A DNA stretch of 37,563 nt, taken from assembly GCF_021648855.1 (NCBI RefSeq), contig NZ_JAKJHX010000044.1, positions 1 to 37,563 of the forward strand, written 5' to 3'. Below the pieces are notes generated by a model. It was not told the origin of the DNA, did not search any database, and worked only from the letters and a program-made list of their open reading frames with translations. This document shows positions 26,031 through 34,123 of this stretch, in pieces. Within the stretch, counting starts at the first letter, position 1. Each line of letters opens with the position of its first letter. This DNA is from Tychonema litorale BBK16. Its GTDB lineage: Bacteria; Cyanobacteriota; Cyanobacteriia; Cyanobacteriales; Microcoleaceae. The position numbers were made by a program, and so were the translations under genes.

Positions 26031-26485
26031 AAAGTGGGAAAAACTCGCCGCAATAAACCTTCTGTATCCAACTCCATCTCATAAGAAATCACCCCCGGTA
26101 ACAACGGAATCGCCGCCTTGAGTTTTCCCGCCGCCGGAGTTCCCGGCTTACTAAGTGCCGCTTTAATCTCGTGCAACACCTGCATCAATTCCGCATTACC
26201 CTGCACCTGCGGCTCAATCTCCAGAATCTCCACTTCCTGAAGCATTCCCGTTGCCAATGCTTCTGCATCCGCCTCCGGCATCGTCAAACCGGCAATTTCC
26301 ATCCGCCAGCGCGTCCAATATTCCCGTTCAAACTTACCGAGTTCTTTTTTGAGTTTGTCAATCTGCTGCTGAATCCGTACCTTTTCCGCCTCTTCCGCCA
26401 ACCGTTTTGCTGTTTCCTTGCCCGCGAGTTGTTCGTAATAACCTTTGACTTCCGATTGTAAGTGAGACAGGCGATCGCCAACCAT
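26000..26485 (-). CDS. Coiled-coil protein coupled to the TPR protein
   Basis: A 161-residue protein of unrecognised family. The N-terminal half is a charged coiled coil (ETAKRLAEEAEKVRIQQQID then KLKKELGKFEREYW). The C-terminal 50 residues contain KAAIPLLPGVISYEMELDTE followed by GLLRRVFPTFCQVADKL, a pattern I associate from memory with the N-terminal or accessory parts of cyanobacterial NTPase and TPR effector proteins; this link is not verified. The start ATG at 26485 lies 427 bases from the divergent Uma2 gene. The 3' end overlaps the TPR gene by 31 bases, indicating a two-gene operon. It may act as an adaptor or sensor for the TPR protein. No catalytic motif is seen. Confidence 0.75.
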   Translation of the reverse strand: MVGDRLSHLQSEVKGYYEQLAGKETAKRLAEEAEKVRIQQQIDKLKKELGKFEREYWTRWRMEIAGLTMPEADAEALATGMLQEVEILEIEPQVQGNAELMQVLHEIKAALSKPGTPAAGKLKAAIPLLPGVISYEMELDTEGLLRRVFPTFCQVADKLKK

Positions 26486-26912
26486 CTAAAACCCCCCAGA
26501 GGCGTAAGCAATAATTTAAGATGTCTTCGTATTATATTTACCCAATTCGGGACAAATCGGCAATGCGAAACCTGCAAACCCTAACTAGCAACTTAGACTA
26601 ACATTGAATTACAGCAGATTGCGTCCGAGCAGATTGCGTCCGAGGGGGTACATTGTAGACCCCCCAACCAGGGCAGGGCGGTTTCATTCTCCAAAAAACG
26701 GGGATTTAGGGGGCTCTAGACTGGGAAAGGGGGAACAGGAATTTTCTCAAAGTCCCCCTTCTTAAGGGGGATTTAGGGGGATCTAGACTAGGGTGAAAGC
26801 GACATTTCTCAGGGCTTTCAGGCGATTGTTGACACCAATGCCCCGTACCTACCCCCCACCGACTTCATAAACCTGCAATCTGCTGTAAGTTTGAAACCGA
26901 TCGGAGGTAACA
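26486..26912. other. Divergent intergenic stretch with palindrome D copy 2
   Basis: No gene is seen. It contains a tandem duplicate of GCAGATTGCGTCCGAG (about 26612-26644), then palindrome D copy 2 (26697-26790). A GGAGG ribosome-binding site lies at 26903-26907, six bases before the Uma2 start. Confidence 0.75.
26697..26790. repeat. Dispersed palindrome D, copy 2
   Basis: Contains GGGGATTTAGGGGG twice (about 26700 and 26767) and AAGTCCCCCTTCTTAAGGGG between. It shares the string ttctcaaagtc with copy 1. The left arm appears rearranged: both outer blocks here point the same way rather than facing each other. Confidence 0.8.
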
Positions 26913-27824
26913 ATGGTTCAGATTCCCCCCACGCAAATTGAGCAAATTGAGCAAATTGAGCCGCCCAATTCGCCATCCAAAACTCTGCCGACGATGTACG
27001 ATCTACCCAGCGAAGACCCGGAGGAACCTGGTTTGCCCGACGAATTTCACGACCTACAACCTCAATTGTTAAGCCGAACCCTACGTTTAACCAATTACTC
27101 ACGCGAAAATTGTTTCACAGCTTCTGACCTCAATCTCTACTACGATGTCAAACATCATTTATGGCACAAACGTCCCGATTGGTTTCTAGTAGTCAATGTC
27201 TCGCGTTTATATGAAGGTAGAGAACTCCGTCGCAGTTATGTAAGCTGGCAGGAAGGACAGTATCCTTATGTGGTAATTGAATTCTTGTCACCGGGAACTG
27301 AAAGGGAGGATTTGGGACGTTTTTATAGTCAAGTCTCCAATAACTCGTCAGCGGTAGACGAAGCAGAGCGAAATCCACTGACACGTAAAACACCACCAGG
27401 AAAATTTGAGGTTTATGAGCAGTATTTGCGAGTGCCACACTACATCGTTTACAGTCGATACACGCAACAAATACGATATTTCAAATGGGAGGGTGGATGC
27501 TATTTTGAACAGTCAATTCAACCACAAAATCCTCGCATCTGGTTGGCGGATTTAGAGATTGGTTTAGGGATTTGGTCAGGAGTTTTTGAAGATGTGCCAA
27601 GTAGTTGGCTGCGATGGTGCGATCGGCAAGGAAATTGGCTACTGACTGATACCGAACAAGCACAATTAGAAAAAGAACAAGAACGCCTGGAAAAAGAACA
27701 AGCACAAGCTCAACTGCGTCAAGCTGCCCAAAATCTGATGGCTGCGGGGATGGATGTCGATCGAGTTGCTGAAATGTTAGGCTTATCCTCGGCACAAGTG
27801 CAAGCTTTCTGTCAGAGTGATTGA
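26913..27824 (+). CDS. Uma2-family (DUF820) putative nuclease
   Basis: A 303-residue member of the Uma2/DUF820 family, PD-(D/E)XK-fold proteins that are strongly amplified in cyanobacteria and whose role is not settled. Family elements: DLNLYYD, RPDWFLVVNV (first acidic position), YPYVVIEFLSPGTEREDLG with the catalytic-type Glu, KFEVYEQYLRVPHYIVY, and the final IWLADLEIGLGIW. The N-terminus has a QIEQIEQIE run from a 9-base DNA repeat (caaattgag). The C-terminus adds a coiled coil (EQAQLEKEQERLEKEQAQAQ) and a short helical end (VDRVAEMLGLSSAQVQAF) like a small helix-turn-helix. The start has a GGAGG ribosome-binding site. Uma2 genes are often carried in variable regions, consistent with this interrupting block. 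Confidence 0.9.
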   Translation: MVQIPPTQIEQIEQIEPPNSPSKTLPTMYDLPSEDPEEPGLPDEFHDLQPQLLSRTLRLTNYSRENCFTASDLNLYYDVKHHLWHKRPDWFLVVNVSRLYEGRELRRSYVSWQEGQYPYVVIEFLSPGTEREDLGRFYSQVSNNSSAVDEAERNPLTRKTPPGKFEVYEQYLRVPHYIVYSRYTQQIRYFKWEGGCYFEQSIQPQNPRIWLADLEIGLGIWSGVFEDVPSSWLRWCDRQGNWLLTDTEQAQLEKEQERLEKEQAQAQLRQAAQNLMAAGMDVDRVAEMLGLSSAQVQAFCQSD

Positions 27825-27902
27825 GTGGCGATCGCAAATGAAACAAGCGATCGCTAACTATCTAAAACCCCAAATAATAATATATACCCTTTCTGAGGTA
27901 GG

Positions 27903-27958
27903 TGAGGTACAGAAAAATGCTTGCAAATCCTGACATTCAAAGAATCAGGTGTACCTCA
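27903..27958. promoter_or_regulatory. Nested inverted repeat upstream of cheA
   Basis: The outer arms TGAGGTAC (27903-27910) and GTACCTCA (27951-27958) enclose inner arms CCTGA (27929-27933) and TCAGG (27945-27949). A TATAAT hexamer lies at 27976-27981 and a direct repeat CTGACTATA...CTGACTATA follows at about 28000-28020. Together these suggest a promoter or regulatory site for the kinase gene; no -35 element is clear. Confidence 0.4.
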
Positions 27959-28054
27959 TCAGGCGTGAGAACCGCTATAATCTGTTTAAATTTTATATTC
28001 TGACTATACTCTGACTATACGGCTCGACATCAGCTCGGAATTGATATAATTAAC

Positions 28055-30898
28055 ATGAATGATAACGATTTAAACGAGTTAATAGATGCTTTTACCGCAG
28101 AAACCCAAGAGTTTCTCCAATTAATGGAGACAAAGTTATTGGGAATGGAATCTGCTGATTTAAAAGAGCGACAAGTCGCAGTTAAAGAAATGTTTCGGGC
28201 GGCTCATTCCATCAAAGGTGCTGGTTCGATGTTGGGGTTTCAAAATGTGTCTGCCGCAGCTCATACTCTGGAGGAGTGTTTTGTCATTTTTCGCGATCGC
28301 ACAGACTTATCAATCCTAGAAGCCGCAACTGTGACTCTTTTGCTACAAGGTGTGGATGCTCTCAAAAAAATTACTACCGAATCAATTCACCACTCCGATG
28401 TCAACACTCCCGATCAAAGGTCAAACTTAGAGGCCTTAGCCCAAATTCAAGCTCAATTAGAAGCTAAATACGGCAAGCCAGAACCACCGCCACCTCCGGT
28501 AATCACCAAGTCGCCGGCCCCAGAAACCTTAAAATTGATTTTTGAACACGAATTGCCGCCAGTCTTCAATCGCCTAGAAACCGAACTTTCCCAAGCTTCT
28601 GAGGCTGATTTGGCAAAAAGTGTGACCGCACTCAATCAGGTTTATTATCAACTTTCCGGTTTGGCTGGAATGTTGCAATTGCCAGAATTTGGGAAAGTTG
28701 CTGAACCTCTCAGAGATTTGATCGACTCAAAGGATTTGACTCTAGAACGGTTGCAATCTGAGGGTTGGGCGATCGCGCAAAACCTACAAACTGCACGAGG
28801 GCAAATATTAGCAGGAAAGGCGATCCTCTTCGAGGGCTGCGCTAACGAACCCCCCGAAATCTCTCCCGTCACCATAAACGACGAGCAAGAGGGCGGGCAC
28901 GGGGGCACCGGCCCTACACCGGACACGCACGCACCATCCACCACTCCTACTCCTCCACCCCCATTCTCAAACCCGCAACGGCCGACAATTCGAGTAGACT
29001 TAGAACGCTTAACAGAATTAGTCAATCTAGTCGGCGAATTAGTCATCAACCGCACCAACTTAGAACTCCAAGAATCCGAACTGCGTGGCGAAGTCAAACG
29101 CATCCGTCGCAATATTGTCGATTTGAACCAATTCGGCGGTCTGTTGCGAGAAGAGTATGACAGAATGAGTTTTGCAGATTGGAAAAGTGCAAATGGCAAC
29201 CCAGGAACAGGAAAATTTGCAGAACTAGACCAAAAATTTCCAATTATTACTAACAGCAAATCCTCTGTAACCCATCCTCACTTTGATGTCTTAGAGATGG
29301 ATCAATATACAGAGTTTCACTCTACAGCCTCCGAAGTTATCGAAACCGCCGAAACAATTTCTCACTCTGCCACCAAATTAGACTCCTTATCCATGAGATT
29401 CGAGCGCAGTATCGACCAACTGCGCCGCATCACCGAACAACTACGCAGCCGAGTCATGCAGTTACGAGTAGTCAGTTTCAGCCGCGCCGTCGATCACTTG
29501 CCACGAGCACTTAGAGATATGTGTCTCACATACAATAAAGATGTCAACTTACTACTATTGGGACGCGACACTAAAATTGATGAAAGTTTGCTTGATGCTT
29601 TGCGCGACCCCTTAATACATTTAGTCAGAAATGCGTTTGACCACGGCATAGAGATGCCAGAGATTCGCCAGGAAATGGGCAAACCAGCCAGCGGTCAAAT
29701 TGAAATAGAAGCGCGACACCAAGGCGGTCAAACTATTATCACTATCGCCGATGATGGTAAGGGCATTGACCCGGAAATGATTCGTCGTAAAGTTGTGAAA
29801 AAGGGTTTAGCTACTGAGGAACAAGCCCAAGATTTTTCCATTTCTGAACTCTACGATTTTCTATTTTGGCCTGGTTTCAGCACAGTCGAGGAAGTGAGCA
29901 ATCTTTCAGGGCGGGGAGTCGGCCTCGATGTAGTGCGATCGAATTTGCGGACGGTTCGAGGCACTGTAAAGGTGGATTCTCGCCTGGGAAAAGGCACAAG
30001 TTTTATCCTGAAACTGCCACTATTACTATCGATTACTGATGCCTTGATGGTGAAGACCGATCGCAATAAAATAGCAATACCACTAGATGCAGTCGAGGAA
30101 ATTCTCCACATTAAAGCCTCGGAAGTACACACCGCTGGAAATCAGCCGATGCTGTGGTGGCGAGAGGAATTTATTCGTTTGGTGCGACTCCAAGATTTGC
30201 TGGAATACAGCGTTTTGGGCCCTGATGCCCCTTCTCCTGACCCTTTGACCCAGGATCACATTCCGGTGCTGGTGTTGGCTTCTAGCGAAGGAATGCTGGC
30301 GGTGGCGGTGGAACGGCTAATTGGCCAGCAGGAAATTGTGGTAAAACCTTTACCATCCCCTCTGTCTAAGCCTCGCGGGGTTTTGGGAAGTACGATTTTG
30401 GGGGACGGTAAAGTTGTAACTATTTTGGATGTGGATGATTTGGTGGGTCAACCTGTGGCAAATAGTTCGATCGCCCCCGTGTCCGGTAAAGCGTCCCACT
30501 CACCACCAACTTCGAGTCAGGCACCGCAGATTTTGGTAGTGGACGATTCCTATACAATTAGACAATTGCTGTCTCTGATGCTGACTAGGGCTCGCTACCG
30601 AGTGGTGCAAGCGAAGGACGGTTTGGATGCCCTCGAAAAGTTGCAAAACGGTCTCGATTGCAGTTTAGCGATTGTGGATATTGAAATGCCCCGGATGGAT
30701 GGATTTGAATTTTTGCGATCGGTGCGATCGACCCAACGTTTTGCTAAGATTCCCATAGCCATGCTAACTTCCCGCAGTGGCGAAAAACACCGCCAAATGG
30801 CAATGGAATTAGGGGCAAATCAATACTTTACCAAACCTTATAGCGAAGCATTACTATTAGAAGCCATCCCAAAATTAATCAAACATCAAACAATATGA
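28055..30898 (+). CDS. Hybrid CheA histidine kinase with receiver (PilL-like)
   Basis: A 947-residue hybrid chemotaxis kinase. The Hpt domain at the N-terminus holds the phosphorylated His51 (RAAHSIKGAGSMLG). A second, degenerate Hpt-like helical segment without the HSIKG motif spans about 168-260, then a Pro-rich linker. The dimerisation domain (about 310-480) has TELVNLVGELVINRTNL. The ATP-binding domain shows LIHLVRNAFDHGIE, DDGKGID and GRGVGLDVV. A CheW domain follows (about 655-790), and a C-terminal receiver with Asp875 (LAIVDIEMPRMDGFEF) and TKPYSE. This is the PilL/PixL layout of cyanobacterial motility systems. It probably phosphorylates its own receiver and the receiver at 18535. 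A CheW gene follows 112 bases downstream. Confidence 0.95.
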   Translation: MNDNDLNELIDAFTAETQEFLQLMETKLLGMESADLKERQVAVKEMFRAAHSIKGAGSMLGFQNVSAAAHTLEECFVIFRDRTDLSILEAATVTLLLQGVDALKKITTESIHHSDVNTPDQRSNLEALAQIQAQLEAKYGKPEPPPPPVITKSPAPETLKLIFEHELPPVFNRLETELSQASEADLAKSVTALNQVYYQLSGLAGMLQLPEFGKVAEPLRDLIDSKDLTLERLQSEGWAIAQNLQTARGQILAGKAILFEGCANEPPEISPVTINDEQEGGHGGTGPTPDTHAPSTTPTPPPPFSNPQRPTIRVDLERLTELVNLVGELVINRTNLELQESELRGEVKRIRRNIVDLNQFGGLLREEYDRMSFADWKSANGNPGTGKFAELDQKFPIITNSKSSVTHPHFDVLEMDQYTEFHSTASEVIETAETISHSATKLDSLSMRFERSIDQLRRITEQLRSRVMQLRVVSFSRAVDHLPRALRDMCLTYNKDVNLLLLGRDTKIDESLLDALRDPLIHLVRNAFDHGIEMPEIRQEMGKPASGQIEIEARHQGGQTIITIADDGKGIDPEMIRRKVVKKGLATEEQAQDFSISELYDFLFWPGFSTVEEVSNLSGRGVGLDVVRSNLRTVRGTVKVDSRLGKGTSFILKLPLLLSITDALMVKTDRNKIAIPLDAVEEILHIKASEVHTAGNQPMLWWREEFIRLVRLQDLLEYSVLGPDAPSPDPLTQDHIPVLVLASSEGMLAVAVERLIGQQEIVVKPLPSPLSKPRGVLGSTILGDGKVVTILDVDDLVGQPVANSSIAPVSGKASHSPPTSSQAPQILVVDDSYTIRQLLSLMLTRARYRVVQAKDGLDALEKLQNGLDCSLAIVDIEMPRMDGFEFLRSVRSTQRFAKIPIAMLTSRSGEKHRQMAMELGANQYFTKPYSEALLLEAIPKLIKHQTI

Positions 30899-30903
30899 TT
30901 AAC

Positions 30904-30980
30904 GAACCGCGAAGAGACAAAGAGCGCGAAGAAAGAACAGCATTTTCTTCCTTCGCGTCCTTCGCGCCTTCGCGGTTCAA
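30904..30980. repeat. Dispersed palindrome F, full copy
   Basis: GAACCGCGAAGAGACAAAGA at the left and CCTTCGCGCCTTCGCGGTTC at the right face each other around CAGCATTTTCTTC. The left arm string also occurs at 7014-7047. It lies between cheA and the second CheW gene and may limit read-through. Confidence 0.85.
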
Positions 30981-31009
30981 TAATCTTCAATCCAAAATCC
31001 AAAATCGAC

Positions 31010-31486
31010 ATGACTCACGCCAATTACAATCGCCGCTTTCGCAACCAGAAACAAGGTAAAGTGAGATCTCCTACTCACAAATTCGTTTCCTTTGACCTAG
31101 GGAGTGTTTATTATGCTGTTCCGATTGAACGGGTACTGCGAGTAATCAAAGATTTTAATCCCTACGGTTTTTTAGATAATGGTAATAGTTTAGTTACGCA
31201 TCAAGAAGAACTGATTTCACTGATTAATTTATCAAAGATTTTCCCTGGTAGTAGGAGTATAGCTGACTGCAACTACCTAATTGTTTGCACTTTAAATAAA
31301 TGCGATCGACTGGGAATTCCAGTTCCTGATATGCCCAAAATTTTAGAAATTTCCGAAGAAGCTTTTTGCGAAATTCCCCTACTGTACCGCCAAGATAATC
31401 TACCTGCGGCTGTAGAAAAGTTAATTCGCGCACCTGATGGTTCCGAAGTATTTTATCTCAATTTAGATTTATTTAGTTTAACCTAA
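31010..31486 (+). CDS. CheW-like coupling protein
   Basis: A 158-residue CheW-domain protein. Residues 25-155 give the domain: KFVSFDLGSVYYAVPIERVL, SLVTHQEELISLINLSKIFPG, LIVCTLNKCDRLGIPVPDMPKIL and the closing EVFYLNLDLFSL. The first 20 residues are basic and variable. The usual N-x-R-G of CheW is replaced by a shorter HQEELISLINL, so it is a divergent member. It lies directly downstream of the hybrid CheA gene in the same direction, which makes it a probable second adaptor in the same array. ATG at 31010. A tandem repeat array begins within a dozen bases of its stop. Confidence 0.85.
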   Translation: MTHANYNRRFRNQKQGKVRSPTHKFVSFDLGSVYYAVPIERVLRVIKDFNPYGFLDNGNSLVTHQEELISLINLSKIFPGSRSIADCNYLIVCTLNKCDRLGIPVPDMPKILEISEEAFCEIPLLYRQDNLPAAVEKLIRAPDGSEVFYLNLDLFSLT

Positions 31487-31492
31487 TTTTGT

Positions 31493-31570
31493 TATTTGTT
31501 ATTTGTTATTTCTAATTCCCAATGCCCAATGCCCAATTCCCAATGCCCAATTCCCAATTCCCAATTCCCA
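31493..31570. repeat. Tandem heptamer arrays (TTGTTAT; CCCAATN)
   Basis: Three TTGTTATT-type units, then about nine units of CCCAATG or CCCAATT in mixed order. The array fills the 86-base gap between converging genes. Confidence 0.92.
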
Positions 31571-31572
31571 AT

Positions 31573-32178
31573 CTAGCTATTTTCAGTCATCATCCAAACG
31601 AGAAATCCCAAGATTTGATCAACCGGAGGAAGTGGATAATCTGTTAAGTCAATGGATACACATTGCTCTTCTAATTTAAGAAACCGCCAAACAGTACCGC
31701 TAGTTACTGTTCCGTAAATCGTCGATATCGGCTGTTGTTTTTGTTGGTTAAAACGCTGGGCGGCAACCATTTCTGCAAGGCATTGACCCAAGGCAGGTTT
31801 CAGATCTTCTTTCTTGGCTTCCACCAATATAACCGCAGGGGCTTTGATAAATATTTGTTCCGGGGAACGACTCAGGAGAAAGTCAACATAACCGGTGAGT
31901 TCAGCCTCCGGTTCCACATTAAATTCTTCCCCTGAAAAAACGCTAATTTGTCCTTGAAGTTGCCGTTTTACTTCGAGTAACACAGGATTGATGATACCCT
32001 CGGAACGGGCTTTTTCGCTACTGACTGCGATCGCCCAGGGAATCGTTTCTTTCAGAGTATCCCGGAGTAAAGGACTAGGAGTGACTGGGGCAATTTCTGG
32101 TAAGAAACGTGCGCCTTCAATAATTGTGAGATTAAAATCGTCTACAGCTTTGCTGAGAGTAAATTTACTATAGGGCAT
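31573..32178 (-). CDS. PD-(D/E)XK-fold protein of unknown function
   Basis: A 201-residue cyanobacterial protein with nuclease-like core. The catalytic-type residues line up as Asp99 (ELTGYVDFLLS) and Glu120-x-Lys122 (AVILVEAKKEDL), the D...ExK arrangement of PD-(D/E)XK folds; an upstream acidic residue (Glu55 or Glu60) could complete the set. After this come KPALGQCLAEMVAAQRFN and ISTIYGTVTSGTVWRFLKL, the segment commonly seen in uncharacterised homologues of this family (genome restriction-endonuclease-like proteins). No methyltransferase or specificity gene accompanies it, so it is not part of an obvious restriction system. ATG at 32178; divergent from the pentapeptide gene. Confidence 0.8.
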   Translation of the reverse strand: MPYSKFTLSKAVDDFNLTIIEGARFLPEIAPVTPSPLLRDTLKETIPWAIAVSSEKARSEGIINPVLLEVKRQLQGQISVFSGEEFNVEPEAELTGYVDFLLSRSPEQIFIKAPAVILVEAKKEDLKPALGQCLAEMVAAQRFNQQKQQPISTIYGTVTSGTVWRFLKLEEQCVSIDLTDYPLPPVDQILGFLVWMMTENS

Positions 32179-32248
32179 AGGTTGATTATTTGCGATCGCA
32201 ACTATAGATAATTTTGGGTTAAATGAAAAATATTTTGTTTTTGGCTAA

Positions 32249-32267
32249 GTACACTGATTGAGTGTAC
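32249..32267. promoter_or_regulatory. 19-base inverted repeat in a divergent promoter region
   Basis: GTACACT-GATTG-AGTGTAC is a perfect 7-base dyad, 70 bases before the nuclease-like gene and 59 bases before the pentapeptide gene. Size and position fit an operator for a dimeric regulator. It appears once in the window. Confidence 0.4.
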
Positions 32268-32325
32268 CATGTTCAAATAGAATGCGCTGTAAATCCTATC
32301 CTTATAAACAGAAAGTTATTTAGTT

Positions 32326-32931
32326 ATGAGAAAAATCACAATATTGTCGATCGCGCTACTCATGTTTGCAGCAATTCCAGAGTTTCCCCAGGTGGGATTG
32401 ACGCCAAGTGCGATCGCCCAACCAAAAACTCCCCAACCACCCAAAAAAGACGACCCCAAAAACCTCGGCTACGTCTTCCCCGAATTTGCCGAAAAGCTAT
32501 CCCAACAGGAAATTGACCTAATCAACGCCAACGTCGAAACCCTGCTACTAACCCAAAGCTGCGTTCGCTGCGACCTTCGAGGTATCAAATTAGTTAATCT
32601 TACCTTGAAAAATCCGATCGTTACAGGAGCAGATTTATCAGACGCCAACCTCAGCGGAGGAACATTCGAGATCGCAGATTTTGTCAATACCAATCTAACA
32701 CGAACCGATTTAAGTGGCTCAGTGTTAATAGGAGCCAGAATCAGTAATACTAATCTCAGAAAAGCCAATTTGACTAATACTAATTTAGATGGTGCTGACT
32801 TGCGCTTTGCTGATTTGAGAGATGCCAATCTTTCTAATACGAATCTTCGTAATGCTAACATGGATGGTGCTAGTCTCGATCGAGCAAGTATGGCTGGAAC
32901 TACTATGCCCGATGGTCGAAAAAATCAATAA
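32326..32931 (+). CDS. Exported pentapeptide-repeat protein
   Basis: A 201-residue protein with a signal peptide (residues 1-31, ending PSAIAQ, cleavage likely after AIA). The middle has a conserved lead-in LLLTQSCVRCDLRGIKLVNL with a C-x2-C pair, common before pentapeptide tracts in cyanobacteria. Residues about 90-195 are pentapeptide repeats of the A(D/N)LxX type (GADLSDANLSGGTFEIADFV, then NTNLRKANLTNTNLDGADLR), which fold as a right-handed square beta helix. The role is unknown; the signal peptide places it in the periplasm or thylakoid lumen. ATG at 32326. The amidase remnant follows 68 bases downstream. Confidence 0.87.
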   Translation: MRKITILSIALLMFAAIPEFPQVGLTPSAIAQPKTPQPPKKDDPKNLGYVFPEFAEKLSQQEIDLINANVETLLLTQSCVRCDLRGIKLVNLTLKNPIVTGADLSDANLSGGTFEIADFVNTNLTRTDLSGSVLIGARISNTNLRKANLTNTNLDGADLRFADLRDANLSNTNLRNANMDGASLDRASMAGTTMPDGRKNQ

Positions 32932-32998
32932 TATTAAATAATTTGAGTTTTTAATCCACAAACTTCGTCTGCATTAAATTTCGTCTGCTTTGTTATTT

Positions 32999-33220
32999 AT
33001 GAGTAGCCTGACCTTTGCCTCTGCCCATCAACTAGCGCGAATGATCCGCGATCGCGAAGTCTCTGCGATCGAAGTTCTCGACGCTTACCTAACTCAAATT
33101 GCCAAGCATAACTCGAAACTAAATGCTATTTGTACGCTGGATGAAGATAATGCCCGTACTAGAGCAAAACTAGCAGATGAAGCCCTAGCCAAAGGAGAAA
33201 ACTGGGGTGCTTTACATTAA
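32999..33220 (+). pseudogene. Amidase gene remnant (5' end only)
   Basis: The frame from the ATG at 32999 encodes about 73 residues (SSLTFASAHQLARMIRDREVS, shortened here, then SAIEVLDAYLTQIAKHN and ending KGENWGALH). It matches the N-terminus of amidase-signature enzymes, where the next residues should be GVPITIKD. The frame stops there, and a tandem heptamer array (TAATGAC units) follows from about 33228. The catalytic Lys-Ser-Ser part is absent from the window downstream, so the gene has lost roughly five sixths of its length. A short functional protein is possible but unlikely. Confidence 0.75.
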
Positions 33221-33227
33221 GATTACT

Positions 33228-33293
33228 TTGACAACTAATAACTAACACCCAATAACTAATGACTGATAACTAATGACTAATGACTAATGACTC
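33228..33293. repeat. Tandem heptamer array (TAATGAC)
   Basis: AACTAAT/TAACTAA units then TAATGACTGATAACTAATGA and further TAATGAC units. It lies exactly where the amidase remnant ends and runs into the 3' end of the SGNH gene, providing that gene's stop codon. Confidence 0.9.
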
Positions 33294-33976
33294 AGACTTG
33301 CGATCGGCTCCCAACAGATCACATCTTCAAACAAAGATTGATACCCCGCCACATTCGGATGAAGCCCATCTGCAATTAAACGCGATCGCCACCAATCACT
33401 ACCCCGATCGCACCATTTGTCAAAAATATCTAAATAGGGAACTCCCCGCTCCAAACAAGCCAGTCTGGTTGCCTCTTTATATCGATACTGGTCAGCATGA
33501 CTATAGTACAAACAATCCTGAAAAGGCATTTTACTTTCATCCACCGGCACCATACCCACAAAAATCACTGGACAAAGCCGTTGCGACAGGTTCAATAAGT
33601 TATCCAAAACAGTTTTAAAATGTTCAAAATCAGTATAATTGCGCCCGATCGCAGATTGCACTCTCGCCGAATCATTCAGCCCTACCGAAAGAATCATCGC
33701 ATCCGGGACACGATTTCTGAGCTCACCACGGTGTTTAAACTCATTCTCTAGCCGCTGAGAGACTTGATAAGCGCGATCGCCTCGAACCCCCAAATTATAC
33801 AAAACGTGTCCAGGACTCTCCGACAGCATCCATTGTCGCCGCAATCGTTCCACCCAGCCCCCGCCCTGACTATCGCCAAAACCATAGATTAAACTGTCCC
33901 CAAACGCCACTAATTTCATGGGATGAGAAGTGATCGGACGCAAGCGACTAAATGAATGGGCTGTGGCTACCTGCAT
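33284..33976 (-). CDS. SGNH/GDSL-family hydrolase
   Basis: A 230-residue esterase/lipase-like enzyme of the SGNH fold. Block I has the nucleophile Ser28 in AFGDSLIYGFGD, block II the Gly in LGVRGDRAYQVSQRL, block III Asn in LSVGLNDSARV, and block V DGLHPN with the catalytic Asp and His. The substrate is unknown; there is no signal peptide. The ATG at 33976 gives a 19-residue variable lead; an internal ATG at 33919 (MKLVAFGDS) is an alternative start placing the catalytic block near the N-terminus. The final residues and stop codon come from the tandem heptamer array at 33228-33293. Confidence 0.9.
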   Translation of the reverse strand: MQVATAHSFSRLRPITSHPMKLVAFGDSLIYGFGDSQGGGWVERLRRQWMLSESPGHVLYNLGVRGDRAYQVSQRLENEFKHRGELRNRVPDAMILSVGLNDSARVQSAIGRNYTDFEHFKTVLDNLLNLSQRLCPVIFVGMVPVDESKMPFQDCLYYSHADQYRYKEATRLACLERGVPYLDIFDKWCDRGSDWWRSRLIADGLHPNVAGYQSLFEDVICWEPIASLSH

Positions 33977-34123
33977 AACAAAAATGGTACTTAGTTATTG
34001 ACTGACATATTGACACTATATTTGAATGCGACCCGATCGCGTTTAACCCGATATCCTGAACCCGTGAATTTACCCTAACTTTTTGGTAAACTAGAATATA
34101 ACATCAGATAAATAGGTAGTCTC

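Noticed and set aside
31573..32178. Restriction-modification system
   Set aside because: Only a PD-(D/E)XK-like protein is present; no methyltransferase or specificity subunit lies nearby.
33001..33295. Frameshifted remainder of the amidase
   Set aside because: I looked for GVPITIKD and the Ser-rich catalytic segment in all plus-strand frames downstream and found only heptamers and then the SGNH gene.
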